Shown: positions 8,285 through 16,330 of the stretch, piece by piece | How the letters are laid out: every line of letters begins with the position of its first letter | Position numbering within the stretch: the first letter of the stretch is position 1 | Assembly: GCA_030549815.1 (NCBI GenBank) | Contig: JAUQQQ010000008.1 | Coordinates: forward strand, 44,457-89,047 | Source of the DNA: a bacterium | Lineage (GTDB): Bacteria; DRYD01 | Reading direction: 5' to 3' | Length of the DNA stretch: 44,591 nt | The notes under the pieces: model-generated | Database searches by the model: none | What the model was told of the DNA's origin: nothing | The model's input: the letters and a program-made list of their open reading frames with translations, nothing else | Made by a program: the position numbers and the translations under genes

Positions 8285-8773
8285 TTATTTTACTAAGATT
8301 AAGGGATCTCCCTCTTTTACGAATTTCGAATTTTCTACTAAAATTTTCTTTACGATGCCGCTGTATGGGCTTTCTATTTCATTTAAAACTTTCATCGATT
8401 CTATAATACAAACTACTTGTCCTTTCTTTATTTCTTGTCCTTCTTGAATAAATGGTTCTGCACCTGGGAAAGGAGTAAGATAAAAATTACCACTTATTGG
8501 AGCTTTAATTACTAACCCATTCTCAATTTCTTCTTTGCTTTCTACATTTTCTATTTCTATATTTTCCACTTCTTCTGTAATTCTATTTCCAGTTTCTTCT
8601 TTATTTATTTGGGTATTGGGTATAAAAACTACTTTTTCGTTGGTTTGATAATTTTTCTTCAAAATTATTTTAAAACTTTCTTCTCCTTCTTTACTTTCAA
8701 TCTCTAATTCCTCTAAGTTTTCATCTTTGAATATTTTCGTTATTTTTGTTATTAATTCAAATTTTTCTTCCAT
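8285..8773 (-). CDS. accB: Biotin carboxyl carrier protein of acetyl-CoA carboxylase
   Basis: AccB carries the biotin that shuttles CO2 between biotin carboxylase and carboxyltransferase in fatty-acid synthesis. The C-terminal biotinyl domain (about 88-162) has IESMKVLNEI with biotinyl lysine K128; the common motif is EAMKxMNEI, so Ser replaces Ala. The 'thumb' region PFPGAEPFI is present. The N-terminus (ELITKITKIFKDENLEELEI) is the usual AccB alpha/beta segment, followed by an acidic linker. The gene begins 2 bp after mnmG ends. accC is not in the window. A second, lysine-less AccB-like gene lies at 41139-41636. Confidence 0.96.
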   Translation of the reverse strand: MEEKFELITKITKIFKDENLEELEIESKEGEESFKIILKKNYQTNEKVVFIPNTQINKEETGNRITEEVENIEIENVESKEEIENGLVIKAPISGNFYLTPFPGAEPFIQEGQEIKKGQVVCIIESMKVLNEIESPYSGIVKKILVENSKFVKEGDPLILVK

Positions 8774-8775
8774 AT

Positions 8776-10638
8776 TTAGTTTCTATTCTTTTGGATTGCT
8801 AAGATAAGTAAAGATATATCGGAGACTCTTATTCCTGCTATTCTGGATGCTTGTGCGATCGTTGTTGGTCTATATTTTGTTAATTTTTCTCTTGCCTCAT
8901 AGGATAAATGTTCTATCTCAAAGAAATTCATATTCTCAGGTATAATCATTTCCTCATATTTTGTCATTCTTTCTATTTTTTCTTTTTCTATTTTCAAGTA
9001 TCCTTCATATTTGATTTCAATTTCCACTCTTTCTTGGATTTCTTTATCTAATTTAGGTCTATTTATATCTAAGCATTCCGTATTTACGTATGAAAATTCT
9101 GGTCTTTTAAGTAAAGCATATAAGCTTTCATAAGTATTTTCCAATCCCATTTCTTTTAGTTTTTGTTTTAATTCGGGATATCTATGAGGAAAAACTTCCT
9201 TTAATCTTTCTATTTCTTCCTTTATTTTTTTCATTTTTTCTTGGAATTTTTGGTAAATAGTTTGGCTTATTAATCCTAATTGATATCCCAAGGGTGTTAA
9301 TCTTTCGTCAGCGTTGTCATGTCTTAGATAGAGGCGGTATTCTACTTTTGATGTATGCATCCTATATGGTTCTGTTATTTCTTTAGTTGTTAAATCATCT
9401 ATTAACGTTCCGATGTAAGATGTATTTCTTGAAAGGACTAAAAGATCTTTTTGTTTGCTATAGAGTGCTGCGTTTATTCCTGCTATTAGTCCTTGTGCTG
9501 CAGCTTCTTCATATCCCGTTGTTCCATTTATCTGTCCTGCTAAGAATAATCCCTTTATTTTTTTTGTTTGCAGTGTTGGATCTATTTGATAAGGTTTTAC
9601 TGCATCATATTCTATTGCGTAAGCAGGCCTAATCATTTCAACATTTTCTAATCCTACTATTGTTCTTAGCATTTTTAACTGTATATCTGCAGGTAATGAA
9701 GTAGAAAAGCCTTGCACATAAACTTCATCTGTGTCAAACCCCTCAGGTTCTAAAAATATCGGATGTTCTTCTTTATCTCCAAATTTAACTATTTTGTCTT
9801 CTATTGATGGGCAATATCTAACTCCTGTGGCTTCTATTTCTCCGTTATACATTGGAGACAGATGAAGGTTTTCTAAGATTATTTTTTTTGTCTCTTTTGT
9901 GGTCCTTGTAAGATAGCAATTTATTTGATTTTCTGGGTATGGACAAGTTGGAAAAAATTCGAAGAAAACAGGCTCTTTTGATGGTTCAACAATATTCATT
10001 ACACTATAATCTATCGTTTTTCTATGAATTCTCGGTGGTGTTCCTGTTTTTAATCTAATTGTTTCGAAACCGAGTTTATGTAGTGATTTAGTTAAGAAAT
10101 TAGATGCGTATTCTCCAGCTCTCCCTCCCTCCATTTTTACAGCCCCTATATGTATCAATCCTCTTAAAAATGTCCCGGTTGCTATAACTAATGACTTTGT
10201 TAAATAAACCAATCCTATCCTTGTTTTTACTCCAACTACTTTGTTTTCTTCCACAAGTATTTCTTCTATTTCTTCTTGTTTTATGTGTAAGTTAGGCTGA
10301 TTTTCTAACAATTTTCTCATGAATTTTTTGTAAAGATTTCTATCGTTTTGTGATCTTAAGGCTCTTACAGCTGGTCCTTTGCTGGTGTTTAGGAATCTAA
10401 TGTGTATCATTGTATTATCTGCTGCCATTGCTTGAACTCCACCTAAAGCATCTATTTCTCTTACTAAGTGCCCTTTGGCAGGACCACCGATGCTTGGATT
10501 GCAACTCATTTGCCCTATATTTTCAAGTATCATGGTAAATATGGCTGTTTTGCAACCCATTTTTGCTGAAGCTACAGCAGCTTCTATACCTGCATGTCCA
10601 GCTCCTATTACTATTACATCAAAATTACCTGCTATCAT
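8776..10638 (-). CDS. mnmG: tRNA uridine-5-carboxymethylaminomethyl modification enzyme MnmG (GidA)
   Basis: MnmG, with MnmE, uses FAD and 5,10-methylene-THF to modify the wobble uridine of tRNAs reading NNA/NNG codons. The FAD-binding motif [10 protein letters not shown] is at residues 12-21. [28 protein letters not shown] and [10 protein letters not shown] are family signatures. [19 protein letters not shown] and the C-terminal [10 protein letters not shown] are also typical. Full length, 620 residues. A GGGAG lies just before the ATG. The start overlaps the end of the upstream membrane-protein gene by 14 bp. Confidence 0.98.
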   Translation of the reverse strand: MIAGNFDVIVIGAGHAGIEAAVASAKMGCKTAIFTMILENIGQMSCNPSIGGPAKGHLVREIDALGGVQAMAADNTMIHIRFLNTSKGPAVRALRSQNDRNLYKKFMRKLLENQPNLHIKQEEIEEILVEENKVVGVKTRIGLVYLTKSLVIATGTFLRGLIHIGAVKMEGGRAGEYASNFLTKSLHKLGFETIRLKTGTPPRIHRKTIDYSVMNIVEPSKEPVFFEFFPTCPYPENQINCYLTRTTKETKKIILENLHLSPMYNGEIEATGVRYCPSIEDKIVKFGDKEEHPIFLEPEGFDTDEVYVQGFSTSLPADIQLKMLRTIVGLENVEMIRPAYAIEYDAVKPYQIDPTLQTKKIKGLFLAGQINGTTGYEEAAAQGLIAGINAALYSKQKDLLVLSRNTSYIGTLIDDLTTKEITEPYRMHTSKVEYRLYLRHDNADERLTPLGYQLGLISQTIYQKFQEKMKKIKEEIERLKEVFPHRYPELKQKLKEMGLENTYESLYALLKRPEFSYVNTECLDINRPKLDKEIQERVEIEIKYEGYLKIEKEKIERMTKYEEMIIPENMNFFEIEHLSYEAREKLTKYRPTTIAQASRIAGIRVSDISLLILAIQKNRN

Positions 10639-11167
10639 ATTGCTCCCTCTTCTCCATTTCTAATAATGGATATATTAAGAAAATAATCGTTGTAAAAATT
10701 AAAGTTGATAAAACTGAATTTTTAAAGAATGGTATAGCATTGTAATAACATTCAATTAATCCTTGCCAAGTTTTTGAATACATGTTTGTAAAAATCCATA
10801 CTCCAAAGTTAGATATGATAAAGAAAACTGTATTATTGATTAACCCACTTAAATTGGAATGTATTATTATGTTTTTTTGAACTTTCAAGGAGTAGATATA
10901 GCTGAGAAGAGAGGAAATTAAAAATCCTATATATACAAACAAATTAATAATGCTGAACCCAATTATTAAATCTGAAATAAAAAGGATTATTAATGGGATA
11001 GAAAATGAAAAGTATTTGTTGATTTTTTTCGATAAAACAAAGGAACTAAAGATTGTTATTGCCATTAGAGGAGAAAAATTGGGTGGATGTGGTATAAACC
11101 TATAAGTGAAACCTATCAATATCAAGATTATAGCAATAATAAACCATTTTTTATGATTATCCATCAT
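10625..11167 (-). CDS. Small multi-pass membrane protein, DUF6580-like
   Basis: The 180 residues contain about five hydrophobic segments (approximately 8-25, 33-50, 55-90, 108-126 and 150-170). The early segment [17 protein letters not shown] matches the 'R.LPHPPNFTPI.A.ALF' opening that I associate with the DUF6580 family of uncharacterised inner-membrane proteins; some neighbours of that family concern vitamin or metal uptake. The C-terminal tail is charged ([12 protein letters not shown]). It starts with ATG-ATG at 11167/11164, 23 bp after rpmE, and its end overlaps mnmG by 14 bp. The family name is from memory of the motif, and no substrate can be inferred. Confidence 0.7.
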   Translation of the reverse strand: MMDNHKKWFIIAIILILIGFTYRFIPHPPNFSPLMAITIFSSFVLSKKINKYFSFSIPLIILFISDLIIGFSIINLFVYIGFLISSLLSYIYSLKVQKNIIIHSNLSGLINNTVFFIISNFGVWIFTNMYSKTWQGLIECYYNAIPFFKNSVLSTLIFTTIIFLIYPLLEMEKREQYDSR

Positions 11168-11190
11168 AGTTTTAGCTCTATTTTATTTTT

Positions 11191-11445
11191 TTATTTTTTA
11201 TTTTTTTGGGTTTTCTTAGATTGCTTTGCTGTAATTTTTTCTTGATAGTTTCCAAATTTTGATAAGAACTTTTCTATTTTACCTTTTGCTTCTACTGTGG
11301 TAGTTGTGACTCCCTTATAGAATGGGTGGCAATTAGAGCATACTTCTACTTTCAATTCTTTCTTTGTTGAAATAGTTTTAAATGTATTACCACAACCACA
11401 GGTTACTATTGTTTCAAAAACTTGAGGATGAATATTTTTTTTCAT
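11191..11445 (-). CDS. rpmE: Ribosomal protein bL31 (zinc-binding form)
   Basis: This is a component of the 50S subunit at the subunit interface. MKKNIHPQ at the N-terminus, the CGCG pair near residue 16-19, and CSNCHPFYKG near 36 form the zinc-ribbon-type bL31. The C-terminal tail is Lys-rich, as is usual. At 84 residues it is slightly longer than the common 70. No Shine-Dalgarno sequence precedes the ATG; instead a possible pseudoknot ends about 12 nt upstream. It lies 28 bp after speE, an uncommon neighbour. Confidence 0.97.
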   Translation of the reverse strand: MKKNIHPQVFETIVTCGCGNTFKTISTKKELKVEVCSNCHPFYKGVTTTTVEAKGKIEKFLSKFGNYQEKITAKQSKKTQKNKK

Positions 11446-11457
11446 AGCTTTTTTGGT

Positions 11458-11489
11458 GGGGATTTATATACCGCTATACCCCCAAGCGG
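11458..11489 (-). promoter_or_regulatory. Candidate RNA pseudoknot in the rpmE leader
   Basis: In minus-strand RNA, CCGCU (11489-11485) pairs with AGCGG (11475-11471), enclosing a loop with a run of five G. Four of these G (11483-11480) can pair with CCCC at 11461-11458, just 12 nt before the bL31 AUG. Order and loop sizes (1, 4 and 9 nt) fit an H-type pseudoknot. The bL31 start has no ribosome binding site, so this could be a translational operator. The left part overlaps the end of speE, including its stop codon. This is inference from base pairing only. Confidence 0.4.
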
Positions 11490-12427
11490 ATGTTTATTAT
11501 TTCCCTTACGTATTTGGGTAGTGAAAACAGTAATTTATGTGTTTCAGAGTCGTAGTATTTTAATTTTCCGTTAATTCTTTCTTTTATTCTTTCATCTATT
11601 TGTTGATTGCTTAATTCACTAATTTTTTGGTTTGCTGCTATTAAGAATGCCCAATCGCTGTAGAACGAGGGGATAAATGTGTGGAATATTTTAACATCTT
11701 TGAAAAACTTGCCAAATAATTCAACATAATCTTTAAGTAGGGGAACATCTTGATCTTTCCTATATTCCCAGAAAAGTAAATCTTTCATATCAGAGGCTTG
11801 CATTACGAAAATACTGTTTTCATTTGTTATTTTCTTTATTTGTTTAAGGAAATCTTCAGTGTAGATTTTAAATGCAGGAGTGCTTCCTGTTGGTTCATTA
11901 AGGTCTGAGATAATTATATCAAATTTTTCTTGGCAATCTTTTATGTAATTTTTTATATCATCGAATATTAGATTAACTCTTGGATCTGAAAACGATCCTT
12001 GATGCCATTCTGTTAAATATTCTTTTGAAATTCGGTGTAATTCTTCATCTATATCTACCATTACAACTTTTTGTACTGTTTTGTATTTTAGGACTTCTCT
12101 TAATGTTGCTCCCTCTCCTCCTCCTATGATTAATACTTTTTGAGGATTATTATGTAATATACATGCTGGATGGACTAATGTTTCGTGATAAATATGTTCA
12201 TCTACTTGTGCAGACTGAGGTTCACTGTTTAAAACCAATATTTTTCCACTGTTAAAAGTATCTATTATGTCTATTTGTTGGTATTTACTTCTTGCTCTTA
12301 TTATTACATTTTTTACTGCATGTGCATGAACTTCGTAAATACTGTGGTATTCATAGTACCATAGCCATTGTAGAGGTAGAGATTGATCAAATTTTTCGTA
12401 ATTATCCAAAGGTATGAATAAGCTCAT
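11474..12427 (-). CDS. speE: Thermus-type aminopropyltransferase (spermidine/thermospermine synthase family)
   Basis: The enzyme transfers an aminopropyl group from decarboxylated AdoMet to an amine acceptor. LIIGGGEGATLREVLK is the nucleotide-binding loop. QSAQVDEHIYHETLVHPA and MVDIDEELHRISKEYL, with EWHQGSFSDPRV, resemble the Thermus thermophilus enzyme and plant ACL5 thermospermine synthases more than E. coli SpeE. The acceptor-side motif is DLNEPTGSTPAFKIYT, where spermidine synthases have D-S/T-x-DP-x-GPA. Acceptors such as N1-aminopropylagmatine or spermidine are therefore possible. At 317 residues it is full length. The ATG comes 3 bp after the speD stop, so the donor- and transfer-enzymes are co-expressed. 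Confidence 0.92.
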   Translation of the reverse strand: MSLFIPLDNYEKFDQSLPLQWLWYYEYHSIYEVHAHAVKNVIIRARSKYQQIDIIDTFNSGKILVLNSEPQSAQVDEHIYHETLVHPACILHNNPQKVLIIGGGEGATLREVLKYKTVQKVVMVDIDEELHRISKEYLTEWHQGSFSDPRVNLIFDDIKNYIKDCQEKFDIIISDLNEPTGSTPAFKIYTEDFLKQIKKITNENSIFVMQASDMKDLLFWEYRKDQDVPLLKDYVELFGKFFKDVKIFHTFIPSFYSDWAFLIAANQKISELSNQQIDERIKERINGKLKYYDSETHKLLFSLPKYVREIINIRLGV

Positions 12428-12430
12428 TTT

Positions 12431-12949
12431 TTATCCACCTACCAATAATAAATCTTTTTTATGGTTACCATTTTTGTATTTTTCTATTTTTATTCTTGTT
12501 GGTAGGACTTTTAAGACGTTTATATTACCTTCTATTATTTTAATTTTATGTGTATAGAGGTTTTTCCTTTTGTTTTCTATACCCCTTAGAATATAAGTTG
12601 CTTTTATTTTTTTTGCTTTGAATTTTTTTGCTAAATAATAGCAAGCTTTGAATGGTTTAGTTGTATTTCCACATGTATAAATGTCAATAGCTGCATATCC
12701 TAATTCGGGCCAGGTGTGGATGGAAAGATGAGATTCTGAGATAACAACAACTCCGCTTACTCCGACTGGAGAGAACTTATGGAAAACACTCTTAATGATT
12801 GTTGCATTAGCTTGTTTTGCAGCTTCCAGCATTGTTTTCTCTACTTCAGTTATTTCATTTATACTATTTTCATCACATCCTGATAACTCCACTATTATGT
12901 GTTTTCCTAAAGTGGGAATTACAGGTTTGATTAACTCTTTTTCCATCAA
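12431..12949 (-). CDS. speD: S-adenosylmethionine decarboxylase proenzyme (SpeD/SpeH class)
   Basis: This pyruvoyl enzyme makes decarboxylated AdoMet, the aminopropyl donor used by the adjacent SpeE. The self-cleavage site is E72-S73 in SESHLSIHTWPELGY; S73 becomes the pyruvoyl group. H78 and C93 (in YTCGN) are the proton donors needed for processing and catalysis. The C-terminus (about 130-172) is roughly 40 residues longer than short SpeH proteins. A strong AAAGGAGGAGG precedes the ATG pair. Further upstream in the leader there is a second, unused AAAAAGGAGGTGG with no suitable ATG. Confidence 0.96.
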   Translation of the reverse strand: MMEKELIKPVIPTLGKHIIVELSGCDENSINEITEVEKTMLEAAKQANATIIKSVFHKFSPVGVSGVVVISESHLSIHTWPELGYAAIDIYTCGNTTKPFKACYYLAKKFKAKKIKATYILRGIENKRKNLYTHKIKIIEGNINVLKVLPTRIKIEKYKNGNHKKDLLLVGG

Positions 12950-13064
12950 TCCTCCTCCTTTCTCTTTTTATTTTTTTTCACTTGAATTTATATCGAATAA
13001 AATCCACCTCCTTTTTACCTATTACATTTATATTTTATACAAATTTTTTAATTTTCCTTGTTTT

Positions 13065-13421
13065 TTATTTTCCTTTCTTATATTCTCCTGTTGAATAATC
13101 GTAATACCAGTATTCTGTTGGAAAACTTATCTTTATGTTTTCCCCGTAAATACTGTAAGGATCGTAGTAACTATAATAACTATATGAATAAGAGTAATCT
13201 TCATAGTATTTTGCTTTATATTTAAATGATGAAAGTGGATAGTAAGAATTTGTAAATGAATCATAAACCATTATTGGTCGGTAGCATCTTGTTGGTTTAT
13301 AATAATTGCAATAACTGGATCTGTGGTAACTATTGTAATAATAGTATCCACAATTACTTTTTGCTAAACTGATAAACATTATTTGGGTAATTATAAATAT
13401 TATAATTATCAAGTTTCTCAT
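13065..13421 (-). CDS. Small secreted tyrosine-rich protein
   Basis: I do not recognise a family. Residues 1-20 form a signal peptide (MRNLIIIIFIITQIMFISLA), with cleavage likely near SLAKS. The mature part is about 98 residues, of which 29 are tyrosine (near 30%), often as YY pairs or YS repeats (YSYSYSYYSYYDPYS). There are three cysteines after the signal peptide (in NCGYY, YCNYY and RCYRP). The ATG is preceded by GGGTGGGGGTGA. It lies alone, divergent from era and upstream of speD. The composition suggests an extracellular structural or adhesive role, or tyrosine cross-linking, but nothing shows this. A longer secreted Tyr/Asn-rich protein with a similar N-terminus lies at 41647-42621. Confidence 0.8.
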   Translation of the reverse strand: MRNLIIIIFIITQIMFISLAKSNCGYYYYNSYHRSSYCNYYKPTRCYRPIMVYDSFTNSYYPLSSFKYKAKYYEDYSYSYSYYSYYDPYSIYGENIKISFPTEYWYYDYSTGEYKKGK

Positions 13422-13583
13422 TTTTTATCACCCCCACCCTTGGATTTTTAAATTAAAATTGATTTTTTGGACATTATAGTTTTTTAAAATAATGTTAAAT
13501 TTTGAATTGCTTTGTTTAGGAGGAGTATTTCTGTTTTTGGTAAAAATAGAATTATGTAAGGACAAAAAATAAAAGAATGTATC

Positions 13584-14486
13584 ATGCAAAAAAGTGGTTT
13601 TGTAAGTATAATTGGAAAGCCAAATGTTGGTAAATCAACTCTCCTTAATAATATCTTGAACTTCAAAGCTTCTATAGTATCTCCAAAACCACAGACTACT
13701 AGAGTTAATATTTATGGATATACTGTTTATAAAAACAAAAATAATGACGATATCCAGATAATATTTGTTGATACTCCTGGTTATCATAAACCTGTGAACC
13801 ACCTCTCTGAGGCAATGATAAAGCAAATTAAAGCCTCTCTAGAAGATACTGATGTTATCCTATTTTTGGTCGATGCTCTCAGTCCATTCGAAGAACAAGA
13901 TAGAAACACAATTTCTATATTCCAAGATATTAACAAACCTAAAATATTGGCTATAAATAAAATTGATAAGCTTATCGATCGAAAATCAGTACTTACAACT
14001 ATTGAGGAATACACAAATCTGAATATTTTTAATGAGATTGTACCTATAAGTGCAATAAAAAAGATAAATATTGATAGATTGTTGGAGGTAATAGAAAAGT
14101 ACCTTCCTGAAAGAGAGCATATAGATTTTGGCACTGTTCAACCTTTCTTATCCAACCTTAAGTTTTATATTTCTGAAGTAATTAGAGAGAAATTGTTTAA
14201 TTTTACTCATCAAGAGCTTCCTTATAAAACTACAGTTGTGGTTGAGAATATTGAAGAAAGACCTAATAATACTTTGTATATTTCTGCAATAATATTTGTT
14301 GAAAAAGAATCACAAAAATCTATAGTTATAGGTAAGCAAGGGAAAATGATAAAAAAAATAGGCACCTTAGCACGTGAAGAACTTGAAATGTTACTTGGCA
14401 AAAAAGTGTATCTTGACCTTTGGGTAAAAGAAAAGGAAAATTGGACATCTAACACAGATTTTCTTAGATCCTTAGGATACATGTAA
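13584..14486 (+). CDS. era: GTPase Era
   Basis: Era binds the 3' end of 16S rRNA and assists 30S maturation. The G1 motif GKPNVGKST is at residues 11-19, with the Era-specific PQTTRVNIYG switch, G3 DTPG, and G4 NKID near 123. The C-terminal KH domain is shown by SIVIGKQGKMIKKIG and the segment LGKKVYLDLWVKEKENW. Length 300 is normal. It is the first gene of the long plus-strand block, divergent from the Tyr-rich gene across 162 bp, which must hold its promoter; I could not identify convincing -35/-10 boxes there. Confidence 0.98.
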   Translation: MQKSGFVSIIGKPNVGKSTLLNNILNFKASIVSPKPQTTRVNIYGYTVYKNKNNDDIQIIFVDTPGYHKPVNHLSEAMIKQIKASLEDTDVILFLVDALSPFEEQDRNTISIFQDINKPKILAINKIDKLIDRKSVLTTIEEYTNLNIFNEIVPISAIKKINIDRLLEVIEKYLPEREHIDFGTVQPFLSNLKFYISEVIREKLFNFTHQELPYKTTVVVENIEERPNNTLYISAIIFVEKESQKSIVIGKQGKMIKKIGTLAREELEMLLGKKVYLDLWVKEKENWTSNTDFLRSLGYM

Positions 14487-14516
14487 AGATGGAAAAGAAA
14501 AATATTTTTGTAAATA

Positions 14517-15446
14517 ATGTTCAATAGAGTTTTTGTAATTATAACTATTATAATAATCTTATTAATAATTGCGGGTGCTTTGTATGTATTTTTAGTTATC
14601 TTTGGAGGTAAAACTGGAATAAATATAAATATGACATATAATTATCAATGGAAAGATATGGAACCTACATCAATTTGTTTTGACCCACTACTAAAATCTT
14701 TTTACATTACTGATAATAAGACAAAAACTATAAAGAAATATTCTTTAAATGAAGAAAAAATAACTTATTCTGTTAGCTTAGGAAAAGAGGGCAATGATGT
14801 GGGACAATTTAGACAACCTACTGACATAGTAGTAGATAAGAATAGTTTCGTATATTGTCTTGATTTTTATTTATCTAAAGTGGTTAAAATGGATAATTAT
14901 GGAAAAGTTATATGGGAGTTTGGGAGGTTTGGCAATTCTGAGAAAGATTTGGCTAACCCTAAAGGCTTGGGGATAGACAGAATAGGATTTATTTATATAG
15001 CTGATACATCTAATAATAGGATTGTAAAAATTGACTTGGATGGTAATTTTGTTATGCTTTTTGGGAAGGCAGGAAAAGAACCTTTTCAATTTAGTAATCC
15101 TTCTGATGTAGCTATTGACTCTAAAGGGTATGTTTATGTTTGTGATACGGGGAACGATAGAATACAAATCTTTGATTCGAACGCTAATTTTATCACATAC
15201 ACTAATTATGAAAACAGGCTTAAAAGTCCTGAAAAAATATATATCTATGAGGATGATACTATTTATATCATTGCTCAAAATGTAATATATAAAGCCAATG
15301 CAAATAAAATAATAAAAGAAATAAATCCTTTTTTTGATAAGAAAAGATATAAAATTGTTGATGTTGTTAAATGGACAGATAAACTCTACATACTTTACAA
15401 TGATTTAAATAATAATAGTGGTGGAATAAGGATAATGGTTGATTAA
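14517..15446 (+). CDS. Membrane-anchored NHL-repeat protein
   Basis: An N-terminal hydrophobic segment (about residues 5-30) anchors the protein; the rest should be outside the cytoplasm. At least three NHL repeats follow at about 85-220: QFRQPTDIVVDKNSFVYCLD, LANPKGLGIDRIGFIYIADT and QFSNPSDVAIDSKGYVYVCD, each ending in the D-x-x-N/S-x-R/K-V/I turn. They should form a beta-propeller of about six blades, usually a binding platform. No catalytic residues are evident. Era ends 30 bp upstream and the nuclease gene starts 2 bp after the stop. Partner unknown. Confidence 0.85.
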   Translation: MFNRVFVIITIIIILLIIAGALYVFLVIFGGKTGININMTYNYQWKDMEPTSICFDPLLKSFYITDNKTKTIKKYSLNEEKITYSVSLGKEGNDVGQFRQPTDIVVDKNSFVYCLDFYLSKVVKMDNYGKVIWEFGRFGNSEKDLANPKGLGIDRIGFIYIADTSNNRIVKIDLDGNFVMLFGKAGKEPFQFSNPSDVAIDSKGYVYVCDTGNDRIQIFDSNANFITYTNYENRLKSPEKIYIYEDDTIYIIAQNVIYKANANKIIKEINPFFDKKRYKIVDVVKWTDKLYILYNDLNNNSGGIRIMVD

Positions 15447-15448
15447 AG

Positions 15449-16330
15449 ATGAAAATAACAAAAATACCACAAAGTAAGTTTGAAATAAATTATAAAAACA
15501 TAGTTAAATGGTCGAATTACAAGGATAGAATTTTTAATGAATGTAAGCGAAAGTTTCTATATAAGTATGTGGGAGTTTTTTTACCACCTAAAACTAAGGA
15601 GAAAGTAGATTTTTTAAAAAAATTAAAAACTATAAAAAATTGGCAAGGAGAAGTAATCCATAAATATATTGATATGTCTATCAATATCGGATCTATCGAA
15701 AAAGCACTTCAAAATTTTGAGAATGAATTTGATTCTATTATGTCAAACCCTGCTGATAAAATTGCTGAGTTTTATTATGGTTATCAAATAACGAATTCAC
15801 AAATAAAAGAAATTTTTGATATCTCTATTTTTGCTCTTAAAAACTTTTGGTTTTTTTTTATTAATAATATCAAAAAAGAAAACATAATATTTATGGATTC
15901 TAAAGGAATACAGGAGTTTTTTTTGGATGAGATTACTATTCTCTATAAACCTGATTTGGTTTGCAAAGATGATGATAAAATCGATGTTTTTGACTGGAAA
16001 ACATATGATATTGAATTAGAAATTAATCAATTTAAACTTTATTACTTTGTTTTTTGTTCTCAGGGCTTTGAAACCCAATGTAGGGTTGTTAGTTTGTATC
16101 CATCTATTAAAGAAGAAAGACTTTCATTTGATAAAAATTCTATTGATGAATATAAAGACTTTATAAGAAAAAGCTATGACAACATAAAAAAATTTATGGA
16201 TGATTGTAGAATTTTTGTCCATCAAGATCATGAGAATCTGTTTGAAGAAATATTAGAAAAATTTAAACAAACTGATAATAAGAATATTTGTGTTAAATGT
16301 GAATTTAGAGAGTTATGTTTTGGTAAATGA
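15449..16330 (+). CDS. PD-(D/E)XK nuclease with Cas4/AddB-like Fe-S cysteines
   Basis: The motifs of the RecB/Cas4-type nuclease fold are in order. WSNYKDRIFNECKRKFLYKY carries the first cysteine (C32). GEVIHKYID (67-75) holds the catalytic His. KPDL gives D169, then VFDWKTYD gives the D-x-K pair (D182, K184), and NQFKLYYFVF supplies motif-QxxxY. The tail has C281-x2-C284-x5-C290, which with C32 matches the four-cysteine 4Fe-4S arrangement of Cas4 and AddB. No helicase, CRISPR or cas gene accompanies it. At 293 residues it is larger than Cas4 (about 170-200). It overlaps mlaF by 4 bp. DNA end processing or repair is likely; the exact role is unknown. Confidence 0.83.
   Translation: MKITKIPQSKFEINYKNIVKWSNYKDRIFNECKRKFLYKYVGVFLPPKTKEKVDFLKKLKTIKNWQGEVIHKYIDMSINIGSIEKALQNFENEFDSIMSNPADKIAEFYYGYQITNSQIKEIFDISIFALKNFWFFFINNIKKENIIFMDSKGIQEFFLDEITILYKPDLVCKDDDKIDVFDWKTYDIELEINQFKLYYFVFCSQGFETQCRVVSLYPSIKEERLSFDKNSIDEYKDFIRKSYDNIKKFMDDCRIFVHQDHENLFEEILEKFKQTDNKNICVKCEFRELCFGK

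Noticed and set aside
15449-16330. CRISPR-associated Cas4
   Set aside because: No repeat array or other cas gene is in the window and the protein is about 100 residues too long; called a general PD-(D/E)XK Fe-S nuclease instead.
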